Positions 44,807-53,215 of a stretch of DNA of 64,000 nucleotides are shown here, piece after piece. The translations under genes were made by a program, and so were the position numbers. The notes beneath the pieces were generated by a model. The model had not been told where the DNA came from. It was given only the letters and a program-made list of their open reading frames with translations, and did no database searches. Source of the stretch: Paenibacillus psychroresistens (lineage in GTDB: Bacteria > Bacillota > Bacilli > Paenibacillales > NBRC-103111); NCBI RefSeq assembly GCF_009728935.1, contig NZ_CP034235.1:838501-902500 (forward strand). Direction: 5' to 3'. Numbering within the stretch: position 1 is the first letter of the stretch; each line of letters starts with the position of its first letter.

Positions 44807-47266
44807 GTGAGCAACTGGATTTTTCAAGGGAACCCTAAACATTTCGATATAGATACTTATTTACATGAAAATGTGTTACTTCAGTGGGATGTACGCCAAA
44901 AGCATTTTAAGGATGAAATGCAGATTAACGATCCGGTATTCATCTGGAGATCAGATGGAGACCAGAAGAATTCCGGCGGTGTTATTGGATTGAGTCATAT
45001 TGCGGGATTGCCGCAATACGATGAGGAAAGAGAATGTTGGACCGTACAATTAAGATTACAAGAGCAACGGATATCTCCAGAATTGGGAATGCTTCATCGC
45101 TACGAGCTGAAAGACTGGCCAGAGACGTCTATACTACCCATTTTCAAGATTAACCAGAACACCAATTATAAGCTTACTGATAACGAATATGAAACCTTAT
45201 TAGAATTATGGAAAACTCCAGGTCTATTAAATGAGAAATCCAGTATGTCGAATTTGGAAAAGTATTTGCACGTTTTTCGAAAACAAGCTGCTAAATGGTT
45301 TGAGAGCTGTGATTTTCTTGGTGAGAATGATACTTTTTTTCAGACATTTAAAGATCCTAATCGGTTGAAGGTAATGGAATGGATTGACTTTCAAGGATTA
45401 GGTAAACATATCAACGCATTTGTTAGTATGCCGCTTGCTCGTGGAAAAGCATTGGGCAATATGAATGGACCCATTGAAAAGTATCGTAGTAGCTTTCAAT
45501 ATCTATTGTATGATAAGGCTCCGCTTGCAGAGAGAATGAAAAGGTTTGCAACGGATGAGAAATATAAATTATTTGGTATTGGTAATAGCTCTGTAAGTGA
45601 AATTATCGGTAGTGTATTCCCAGATGAATATTGTTTCTATAATCAGCGGGATAAGGTTGCAGTTGAGAATATATTATTATTTGATCCGGGCTATGCTCGT
45701 GGAGACTCTTTTGCAGATAAGTTCATCAAGTTTCAAAATTGTCTGAAGAAAGAGGATGTTGTTGGGAAATATATAGAGATCGTGGGAAAACAGACAAAGC
45801 TGCCTATATATTTGGAAATCGATCAGTTTTTTAGTTTCTTATATGTCAATTATGGGAAGAAAGTTGAAGCTGTACCAGTAAATGAACCAAACGTTCAGCA
45901 CTGGTTGTTAGCTGCAGGGGAAAATTCTGATCAATGGGAAGACTTTCGAGATAATAATCTTATTGCTATTGGCTGGAGTGAGCTTGGAGATCTGCAGCAG
46001 TATCAATCCAAGCAGGAGATCACAGACAAACTGAAGGAACTTCACAATGTACCACATAATCCTACTAATGTTGCACTTGCCAATTATCAGTTTGTCAAAG
46101 ATATGAAGGTTGGAGATTACGTCATTATTAAGAAAGGTAAACGCACTATCATTGCCTATGGGCAAATCACATCTGATTACAGATATGACCTAGCGCGTTC
46201 CAACTATAAATCTGTTCGATCGGTGGAATGGTTGTCCATAGGGACTTGGAACTTCTCCCCAATAGATGAATCCACGCTTGCAACGAAGACATTGACTAAC
46301 CTCACTCCCTATGAGGATTACCTCAAGGAAATCCTTGTACTAATAGAGAATCCAATTGTAACAATAACGGGCGTAGAGCCACCTAGTCCAGATGATGCTC
46401 CACCATATTCTTTAGAACAATTACTTGAGGAAGTATTCCTCTCCGCTGACCAAAGCGAAGAAATAAAGGCTGCCCTTACATTCAAGAAAAATTTAATCTT
46501 GCAAGGTCCTCCAGGCGTAGGGAAAACATTCGTGGCCAAACGTCTAGCTTACTATCACAACGGTGTGAGGGATGATAGTCGAATCAGCATGATTCAGTTT
46601 CACCAATCCTACTCCTATGAGGATTTTATTCAGGGCTATAAGCCTGTAGTCAGTGGTGGATTCGCTCTCAAGAACGGGATATTCTATGACTTCTGTCAGA
46701 AGGCAACGAAGGATCCTGATCATAATTACTATCTAATCATTGATGAAATAAATCGTGGTAACCTATCCAAGATATTTGGCGAAGTCATGATGTTGATTGA
46801 GAGTGATAAACGTTCCAAAGCTTACTCAGTTAAATTGACATACTCGGATGATAGTGAACAATTCTATATCCCTGTCAACCTTTACTTAATAGGAACGATG
46901 AATACGGCGGATCGTTCACTAGCATTGGTAGATTATGCACTGAGAAGAAGATTTGCATTTGTCTCTATCGAGCCAGCTTTTGGGACTGTTTCATTTAAGG
47001 AATTTCTGCAGAGCAAAGGTATCAGCCAAGGCTTTATCCAGAAAATCGTTACTTCGCTCAATGAGATTAACAGGGAAATCACAGAGGATCGAGTCAACTT
47101 GGGAAAAGGATACGAAATCGGACACAGTTACTTCTGTCCATATGAAACTATCATGGATGAGGAAGTTTGGTTTAGAAGAATTCTCAAGCTTGAAGTGGAA
47201 CCCTTACTTCGGGAGTATTGGTTCGATGACGAAGATAAAGTGAGGAATCTTCTTGAAAGAGCCTAG
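44807..47266 (+). CDS. McrB-type AAA+ GTPase with EVE-like domains
   Basis: The motor subunit of a McrBC-type restriction system that attacks modified DNA, 819 residues. Residues 1-115 form an EVE/PUA-like domain (MSNWIFQGNPKHFDI, GGVIGLSHI), residues 120-340 are uncertain, a second EVE-like part follows (GWSELGDLQQY, FVKDMKVGDYVIIKKG), and the C-terminal McrB AAA+ domain has LQGPPGVGKTF near 565, IIDEINRGNLSKIFGE near 642 and MNTADRSLALVDYALRRRF near 697. The GTG at 44807 follows AAGGAGG. mcrC overlaps its end by 14 bp. Confidence 0.88.
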   Translation: MSNWIFQGNPKHFDIDTYLHENVLLQWDVRQKHFKDEMQINDPVFIWRSDGDQKNSGGVIGLSHIAGLPQYDEERECWTVQLRLQEQRISPELGMLHRYELKDWPETSILPIFKINQNTNYKLTDNEYETLLELWKTPGLLNEKSSMSNLEKYLHVFRKQAAKWFESCDFLGENDTFFQTFKDPNRLKVMEWIDFQGLGKHINAFVSMPLARGKALGNMNGPIEKYRSSFQYLLYDKAPLAERMKRFATDEKYKLFGIGNSSVSEIIGSVFPDEYCFYNQRDKVAVENILLFDPGYARGDSFADKFIKFQNCLKKEDVVGKYIEIVGKQTKLPIYLEIDQFFSFLYVNYGKKVEAVPVNEPNVQHWLLAAGENSDQWEDFRDNNLIAIGWSELGDLQQYQSKQEITDKLKELHNVPHNPTNVALANYQFVKDMKVGDYVIIKKGKRTIIAYGQITSDYRYDLARSNYKSVRSVEWLSIGTWNFSPIDESTLATKTLTNLTPYEDYLKEILVLIENPIVTITGVEPPSPDDAPPYSLEQLLEEVFLSADQSEEIKAALTFKKNLILQGPPGVGKTFVAKRLAYYHNGVRDDSRISMIQFHQSYSYEDFIQGYKPVVSGGFALKNGIFYDFCQKATKDPDHNYYLIIDEINRGNLSKIFGEVMMLIESDKRSKAYSVKLTYSDDSEQFYIPVNLYLIGTMNTADRSLALVDYALRRRFAFVSIEPAFGTVSFKEFLQSKGISQGFIQKIVTSLNEINREITEDRVNLGKGYEIGHSYFCPYETIMDEEVWFRRILKLEVEPLLREYWFDDEDKVRNLLERA

Positions 47267-48299
47267 TCGCATACCAATTCGTAATCTCTATTATATGCTC
47301 TGTTATGCTTGGGACCGACTTGACGAAAGTGAACAGCAGAATGCAGATCAGGAGGATGCTAAGGACATCTATGATCTATTTACTCGCCTCCTGATCGATC
47401 GTGTTTCATCCATGCTAAAAAAAGGGTTGTACCGGGAGTATCACCCTATTGAGGAGGAGAGCTCAACGCTTCGGGGAAAGCTACAATTTGCTCCCTCTGT
47501 GCGTGCACTGACTCATCTCCGAAGCAAGATGGTCATCAGTTATGATGAGTTAAGTACGAACTTAATTCATAATCGAATTGTGAAATCAACGTTGCATTTA
47601 CTTCTCAAGGTCAAGGAGTTAAACGTTTCTCACAAGGAACGAATAGCTGGTTTGTATAATCATTTTCAAGAAGTATCACTTATCAAGCTTAACGATTCTG
47701 TATTCCAGCAAGCCAAGGTCCATCGTAATAATAGGCATTACGGATTTGTATTGCAGATATGTCGATTAATTTATCATGGTTTACTGGTAAACGAAGAGGA
47801 TGGAACCTGTCGGTTTTCTGATTTTGAACGAGATCACAAGAAGATGGCTGAACTGTTTGAGCAATTCACGAGGAATTTTTACAAAAAAGAACTTAAGGAT
47901 TATTGGGTGCATAGTGAGAAAATAGATTGGGATGAAGATACGAATACCCCGGGATCTTACTTGCCGATAATGAGGACCGATATCTCCATTGATAAAGATC
48001 ATGTTAAATGGATTATCGATACAAAATTCTATGGCACCACCCTCTCTACGGGAAGATTTGGAAATAAAACGATCAGGAGTAACAATCTATATCAGATCTA
48101 CTCCTATCTGAGGAACATAGAGAAACGCAACCCTAGTAAAGTTCTTAAGGGTGCTTTGCTATATCCAAAGGTAGATCAATCACTCAGTCTTACTTATCAG
48201 TTGTCGGGTCATGAAGTAAAGATTTATACCGTCGACCTATCTGCAAGTTGGCCGTCGATTCATCAAAGATTGCTTGAGTTGGTGGGTTTGAGTGGGTGA
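47253..48299 (+). CDS. McrC-type nuclease subunit
   Basis: Partner of the McrB-like motor, 348 residues, with the McrC pattern: IPIRNLYYMLCYAWDRL at the start, LRGKLQF, and the C-terminal PD-(D/E)XK nuclease with Asp in MRTDISIDK near 239 and IIDTKFY near 253, then NLYQIYSYL. The TTG at 47253 lies within the end of the mcrB gene, after GTGAGGA. A 38-bp part near its end (48071-48108) is echoed in the gene graveyard at 60551-60588. Confidence 0.88.
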   Translation: MKEPSRIPIRNLYYMLCYAWDRLDESEQQNADQEDAKDIYDLFTRLLIDRVSSMLKKGLYREYHPIEEESSTLRGKLQFAPSVRALTHLRSKMVISYDELSTNLIHNRIVKSTLHLLLKVKELNVSHKERIAGLYNHFQEVSLIKLNDSVFQQAKVHRNNRHYGFVLQICRLIYHGLLVNEEDGTCRFSDFERDHKKMAELFEQFTRNFYKKELKDYWVHSEKIDWDEDTNTPGSYLPIMRTDISIDKDHVKWIIDTKFYGTTLSTGRFGNKTIRSNNLYQIYSYLRNIEKRNPSKVLKGALLYPKVDQSLSLTYQLSGHEVKIYTVDLSASWPSIHQRLLELVGLSG

Positions 48300-48338
48300 T
48301 GCAACATGAAGTATTTGCAGTATTGGTTTAAAAATGTG

Positions 48339-48392
48339 CATAAAAACGGCAAATGAAAGTACTCCAATGTCGCGTTTTTATGTAATTTTTTT
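48339..48392 (+). terminator. Probable terminator after mcrC
   Basis: CATAAAAACG at 48339-48348 is the exact complement of CGTTTTTATG at 48373-48382, followed by TAATTTTTTT. The loop is 24 bases. Confidence 0.6.
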
Positions 48393-48459
48393 GTGTTTTA
48401 ATGAGTAAATAAATTGTGATTTAATAGGAGAGGTAAAGATACTTCCCAAAGGAGAAGAC

Positions 48460-48716
48460 TTGAAGAAGAATCTAAATAGCATGTATACATCTTTAATACT
48501 CGCAGCATTTTTGTTTATTGATATTTTGTTTGCAAATCACAAACGCCTAGCCCTTAAAGGACGGCGTAGCCGTTTACCCTCGAAGTCTTATTATGGATTG
48601 TATTCAAGGATGAGGAAGCAAGAGACCGAGCGGCTCTTCTTATTCATGATCTGCAAGATTTAGGAATACACAGCACTACCTTTTCCTTTACCATGAGTGG
48701 GGATATATGTGTATAA
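48460..48716 (+). pseudogene. Small remnant with shifted frames, unknown
   Basis: The TTG at 48460 follows AAAGGAGAAG and opens a 67-codon frame with a hydrophobic start (SLILAAFLFIDILFA). At about 48610 coding character appears to move to another frame, DEEARDRAALLIHDLQDLG and IHSTTFSFTMSGDICV, ending at 48716. A third frame reads LKDGVAVYPRSLIMDCI in between. This pattern suggests one or two frameshifts in a former gene; an intact 67-residue protein is the alternative. No family was recognised. Confidence 0.35.
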
Positions 48717-48877
48717 ATAGGGGACGAAACGAAGAATATCTACTTGATTGCTGACCAAGAATGGAAAAAAAGTAGCTAAGTAAACAATGGTTAGGTATAG
48801 AGCTTCTTCCATGTTAAAATCAAATCAATAAGTATGAGTTTTAAAAAGATTGGTATGTTTGGAGGAGAAGATAACGT

Positions 48878-49606
48878 ATGATTACAGGTAAACATTTGCT
48901 TGAATTGCGAAAGTATCCAAACTCTTTGTATTTTTATTTAAAAGTTGAATTTTTATTTCATTCTAACAAGATGGAAGGAAGTACTTTTACAGAGGAACAA
49001 CTAGGATTGTTATTAGATAAAAGAATCGTTGTTGGAGAACACGAGTTAGAGGATGTTAAAGAAACTGCAAATTCTTTGGAATTATTCGAATTAATGGTTA
49101 ACACTTTAGAAGAACCGATCACAGATGATTTATTGCTCAAGTTCCATAACACTCTAAAAAAAGGTACAAAGGATGAAGAAGCAGGTTTATCCGGAACTTG
49201 GAAGATATACGACAATAGAATATTAGGAGTCCCTGTCAAATTAACTCCCCCGACCCTAGTTCGAGAGAGGATTAAAGATTTACTTTATCGGTGGGAATTA
49301 AGTAATAAATATTTACCTGATATTGCAGAATTTCATGTGGAGTTCGAACAAATTCACCCGTTCCAAGATGGGAATGGACGAATTGGCAGGTTCATTATGT
49401 TAAAGCAGTGTCTAGAAAATGGAATTATCCCGATTGTAGTGGATACTGAATATGTTATGGAATATCGTCAAGAGTTGGGTAACGCCCAGATATCTGGAGA
49501 TCGCACTGGTTTCATTAAGGTACTAGAAAAATGTCAACTTAGATTTATGCAAAAAGAGATTGTTCTGAATACCCTGCAATCCCTGAAAGATAGAGGGCTC
49601 TTTTAG
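48878..49606 (+). CDS. Fic-family protein with N-terminal inhibitory helix
   Basis: A 242-residue Fic/DOC-type enzyme that would transfer AMP or a similar group to a protein. The active-site loop is HPFQDGNGRIGR near residues 158-169, matching HPFx(D/E)GNxR. Near residues 29-34 SNKMEG fits the inhibitory motif (S/T)xxxE(G/N) of class II Fic proteins, which hold themselves inactive. The ATG at 48878 follows TTGGAGGAG. It lies between McrBC and Wadjet, so it may act in defence, but there is no separate antitoxin gene. Confidence 0.9.
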   Translation: MITGKHLLELRKYPNSLYFYLKVEFLFHSNKMEGSTFTEEQLGLLLDKRIVVGEHELEDVKETANSLELFELMVNTLEEPITDDLLLKFHNTLKKGTKDEEAGLSGTWKIYDNRILGVPVKLTPPTLVRERIKDLLYRWELSNKYLPDIAEFHVEFEQIHPFQDGNGRIGRFIMLKQCLENGIIPIVVDTEYVMEYRQELGNAQISGDRTGFIKVLEKCQLRFMQKEIVLNTLQSLKDRGLF

Positions 49607-49769
49607 AGTTAGATCTCGTTTAAGGCTGGGGGACTGGACTTAACCTTATTGGTGCCGATACGGTTGTGAGCTCTATTCTCTCTCAAAGTTTTATAATAAA
49701 AGTATCCCTATCCATAGTGGTCATCTTAATGGGCTGCTTTTTTTCTTGTTTGTTTAATGTAAGTCGATA

Positions 49770-49794
49770 GCACTATGATATACTCAAATAGTGC
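49770..49794. promoter_or_regulatory. Operator-like inverted repeat at the Wadjet promoter
   Basis: GCACTAT at 49770-49776 is the exact complement of ATAGTGC at 49788-49794. Between them lies GATATACTCAA, whose TATACT-like core fits a -10. A regulator bound here would block jetDABC transcription. Confidence 0.45.
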
Positions 49795-49844
49795 ATTAAT
49801 TTTAAGTATTTCATGCGTATGATTTTTCAGTTAGCAGGTGTACC

Positions 49845-50945
49845 ATGTTCACAATCTCCCAATTATTGCTTCAATACATAGCTCTTATTATTAAGGACAA
49901 ACCGCAGCAAAGGCGGAAGCTAGATACACATTCAGCGGAGATTTATATCCGTAGCAACTATATTGAAATTAGTTATTACCAGGAAGCAGGCGGATACATA
50001 AGCCTGCATTTAGCCATCCAAGACCTCCTCCAACAAGGGAGGCTTGAATCCATCACGAGCGCAAAAAGCAATGGGCGGCAGCCCGAGCTTAAATCCTCTT
50101 ATTGGATCATCCCTCATAGAATAGAGAGCACATGGGATACGCTGCAAATGCTGAAGATGTCGGATCGTTTGCAGCTGCATAAATATCGATTGCAGCCTAA
50201 TCTACAATCGGCGGAAGAATGGCAGCGAATTGAGCGGGTTTATCAGTTTCTGCAAGAGCGGGATAAGCGGGAATGGGTTACGCGTGAGGAGCGAGCTTTG
50301 GAGCTGTTTCAAGCGGAAAAGTGGCTTTCCTCGGAGCTTGGATTGCAATTTCTACGACGATTGGGTCTCAGTCTAGCCGATTTGAAAGCCAAGGTTTACG
50401 GCGAGCCGTTTGTTTATTGGCCGCGTCCAGGGGTTCCTTTATCGGAAGCAAAACAGGTATTAATTGTTGAGAATTTATCGATGTTTCATACCTGCAAAAG
50501 AGCACTCGAGCAAGGGATTGATTTGCTTGGTTTAATTCCTGATGCGATAATCTATGGAGAGGGCAAGAAGATCGAAGCCAGCTTACCCTTTTATCAGGAG
50601 ATTTTCAATCAGTCCATCATTCAATTATATTATGCAGGGGATATAGATCCGGAGGGCTGGAGTATCTATGCCCGTCTGAGAGCTAAGTTCCCCGAGTATC
50701 CTCTTCAGCTTGCGGCTTCGATTTACGGATGTATGGCTGAGCTGGCACGTATACCTTTTCAATTTATCACAGGGCAACAATCCAATGAAATACATTTTAT
50801 CACGATTCTTCAGGAGTTTGAGCTGGCGACGAATATCTCTGAGCAGGCGTTAGCGATTATTAAGCAATGCTGGACAAGCCAAGTTAGAATTCCTCAAGAA
50901 GTGATTACAATAGAAACTCTTCAGCGCGTGATGGGAGACAGCTAG
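49845..50945 (+). CDS. jetD: Wadjet nuclease subunit JetD
   Basis: The Toprim nuclease of the Wadjet system, 366 residues. The N-terminal half is a winged-helix-like DNA-binding part; the C-terminal Toprim domain shows VLIVENLSMFHTC with its Glu near residue 208 and YYAGDIDPEGW near residue 264, the D-x-D metal site. It cuts small circular DNA once the JetABC motor has extruded it. The ATG at 49845 follows AGCAGGTG. It is first in the operon, and the jetA ATG follows its TAG directly. Confidence 0.85.
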   Translation: MFTISQLLLQYIALIIKDKPQQRRKLDTHSAEIYIRSNYIEISYYQEAGGYISLHLAIQDLLQQGRLESITSAKSNGRQPELKSSYWIIPHRIESTWDTLQMLKMSDRLQLHKYRLQPNLQSAEEWQRIERVYQFLQERDKREWVTREERALELFQAEKWLSSELGLQFLRRLGLSLADLKAKVYGEPFVYWPRPGVPLSEAKQVLIVENLSMFHTCKRALEQGIDLLGLIPDAIIYGEGKKIEASLPFYQEIFNQSIIQLYYAGDIDPEGWSIYARLRAKFPEYPLQLAASIYGCMAELARIPFQFITGQQSNEIHFITILQEFELATNISEQALAIIKQCWTSQVRIPQEVITIETLQRVMGDS

Positions 50946-52445
50946 ATGAATGATCGTTTAGACGGTTTTGGAGAACGAATAAAGCGCTTGAATCCTCTAT
51001 GGTCATTAGGTAAAAGCATGAGCCTGGGCTCCTTGAACGACTATGCACCTATGCTTTCATTATTGCTCTTGCTTGAGGTGTTTTATCGAGAGCTGGATAG
51101 CAATCAGCAACGAACTCGCTTCGATTTGATGGAGTCTGCTGGGCAGATGATCGAGGGGATGAAGCTTGGGTTTGAAGTGCTGCCGGAGCAGGTGGAACGT
51201 TTAGTTGAGGGCTTGCTGTGGTATAAGGATCCTGAATTGCAACAGCCGTTCATCGCTAGTTATTATGATGAAAAAAGCGCCATAATGGACACGCATACGT
51301 TTCGTTATCTGAAGGAGGATCGCTATGCGTCTGATTGGGCTAAAGGCGGAAAAACCGTTTACCAGCTTACAGAGGAAGCTTTAGAGATTATTTTTATGAG
51401 TCGCGAATGGCTGCAGGAGCTGGAGATCAGTATTGATCAAATGTATATTCAGCAGCAGATGAAACGCGGTAATTTTCGTAAAGCGCAGCGTGGTTTGGAT
51501 GATTTGCTGGCACGGGTGCGGCGCTTGATTCAGCAGGAGCTGGAATATCAGGAGGATATAAGGCGTAATCCGAAAATGATTTTTCAGCAAGGGATCAAGC
51601 TGCGTAGCAAACGTGAGGCGGAGATAAAAAAGCAATTTGATGAAGAGAAACTGCGCTTTGACGAGCTGCTGCATACGCTGCATCGTTTGAGCGGAACACC
51701 TACGGAAGAACAGCGACAGCTGCAGGACAAAATTGAACAGACTCGTCTGGTTCATGATCGTTTTGCCCAATGTGTGCTGCAGAATATGTCTCTAGAAATC
51801 GAACTAAGGTATAAATTCCCACATTTATTCTGGAAGCAATCGAATGTTACTTTTCGCCAAACGATATGGGAGGATGCGATTGCGAAGAATGGCTTGCCTC
51901 ATCCCGATGCGATGAGCTTTGTGCTGCAGCCGCTTTTTTCACCGCAGCCTGACTTTATTTTCCCAATGGATTGGATTTGGCAAGAGCAGGATATGCTGGG
52001 AGAGCAGATGTTGGAGCAAGAGCCGGTTGATAAGAATGAAGTGGATGAGGGGAATCAGCCAGGGCGAATAGTGGATTGGGATGAGATTTGCCAGCTGTGG
52101 GGACCTATTATGCACGAGGTTGTGGAATATGGCTCTTACTCGTTATCTCAGCTGCGCGATGTATCCTTAGAAGTTCAGCATGCATGGACACGGCAAAAGG
52201 AAGCGATTGACCTCTGGCTGATGTTCTATGGAAGCAGCTTTATGGTACCAGAGTTAGATACGGAGGAAAAAAGCTCGGACGAGCGATTGCTCCTGCTGCG
52301 TTGGCTGCTTCGTAAGAATGGACGGATGCGTGAGCTAATCGGCAAGCAGATTATAGCGACTATTGAGCCTGGCAAAGCGATGATTCGCTGGAAGGGCGTT
52401 GTCATAACCCCATTTCGGATTGAGATAAGGAGTTCCCCCCCATGA
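50946..52445 (+). CDS. jetA: Wadjet kleisin subunit JetA
   Basis: A 499-residue MksF-like protein that bridges the SMC-type ATPase heads. It has helical N-terminal segments (NPLWSLGKSMSLGSLNDYA), a long coiled-coil-like middle part (EYQEDIRRNPKMIFQQG, KLRSKREAEIKKQFDEEKLR) and a winged-helix-like end with MVPELDTEEKSSDERLLL. Identification rests on gene position, length and this layout, since kleisins diverge strongly. Start and stop are coupled to neighbours: TAG-ATG with jetD and ATGA with jetB. Confidence 0.75.
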   Translation: MNDRLDGFGERIKRLNPLWSLGKSMSLGSLNDYAPMLSLLLLLEVFYRELDSNQQRTRFDLMESAGQMIEGMKLGFEVLPEQVERLVEGLLWYKDPELQQPFIASYYDEKSAIMDTHTFRYLKEDRYASDWAKGGKTVYQLTEEALEIIFMSREWLQELEISIDQMYIQQQMKRGNFRKAQRGLDDLLARVRRLIQQELEYQEDIRRNPKMIFQQGIKLRSKREAEIKKQFDEEKLRFDELLHTLHRLSGTPTEEQRQLQDKIEQTRLVHDRFAQCVLQNMSLEIELRYKFPHLFWKQSNVTFRQTIWEDAIAKNGLPHPDAMSFVLQPLFSPQPDFIFPMDWIWQEQDMLGEQMLEQEPVDKNEVDEGNQPGRIVDWDEICQLWGPIMHEVVEYGSYSLSQLRDVSLEVQHAWTRQKEAIDLWLMFYGSSFMVPELDTEEKSSDERLLLLRWLLRKNGRMRELIGKQIIATIEPGKAMIRWKGVVITPFRIEIRSSPP

Positions 52446-53215
52446 GCATTCATATAGAGTATGTGCAGCAGGCTTCGACGATATTTTTTCAGTTGCTGAG
52501 GCGAAAAATGATTCCAAATCAGGATCATTTGCTTACGGCATTTTTTGAGCAGGATGAGGTGCGTGAAGCACTGAAGGTGATGGCGGATGAAGCGGGTGTA
52601 ATGATCGTCCAAGCACCCAGTCATGTGCATTTGGTGGCGCGGGCGGAGGGCTCGGTTTTCGCGACTTCTTTTACCCAAATGAGAAAGCGTTATACAGATA
52701 TTGAATCCAAAAAATATTTCTATCTGATGAATGTGATTCTACTGGTCTTTCTAGCGGAAGTGGATGTGGAAGCAGCGCGGCGAATGAGGGCGGAGACGAA
52801 TGGCGTGTCCTATTATCAGCTGGAGAAGCAGGTGCATGCGGTCTTGATGCGTTGGAAACAGGAGCAGCTAGTGTCTGCAACTGCCTTTAGTGCGAATTGG
52901 GGAATTGCGATTGAGGAAATCGCAGAGCTTTGGGAAACGATGGCTGTCGATGATGATTCAGATAAAGAAGGACGCTTGATTGGCACACGGAAAACGCATA
53001 TTGGGCTGATTCATATGGCGATTCGCACGATTCGGGATGAGAATTTGGTCTATATTAGCGAGGATGAGAAGCGGATTATTCCACGGAACGAATTATATGA
53101 ACGCATGGAAGCGATCTATCACCAGCAGGATCGTTATCAAGCGATGAAGGCTGCGATTGCTCAGGCATTCACGACCACGGAAGAAACGGAGGATAATCCA
53201 AATGCCGCGTATTGA
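52442..53215 (+). CDS. jetB: Wadjet KITE subunit JetB
   Basis: A 257-residue MksE-like winged-helix subunit of the Wadjet complex. The layout, helical with the segment RMRAETNGVSYYQLEKQV near the middle and a C-terminal winged-helix block (LIGTRKTHIGLIHMAIRTI), fits KITE proteins. It overlaps jetA by four bases (ATGA) and jetC by 14 bases. Recognition is mainly from context with jetA, jetC and jetD. Confidence 0.75.
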   Translation: MSIHIEYVQQASTIFFQLLRRKMIPNQDHLLTAFFEQDEVREALKVMADEAGVMIVQAPSHVHLVARAEGSVFATSFTQMRKRYTDIESKKYFYLMNVILLVFLAEVDVEAARRMRAETNGVSYYQLEKQVHAVLMRWKQEQLVSATAFSANWGIAIEEIAELWETMAVDDDSDKEGRLIGTRKTHIGLIHMAIRTIRDENLVYISEDEKRIIPRNELYERMEAIYHQQDRYQAMKAAIAQAFTTTEETEDNPNAAY

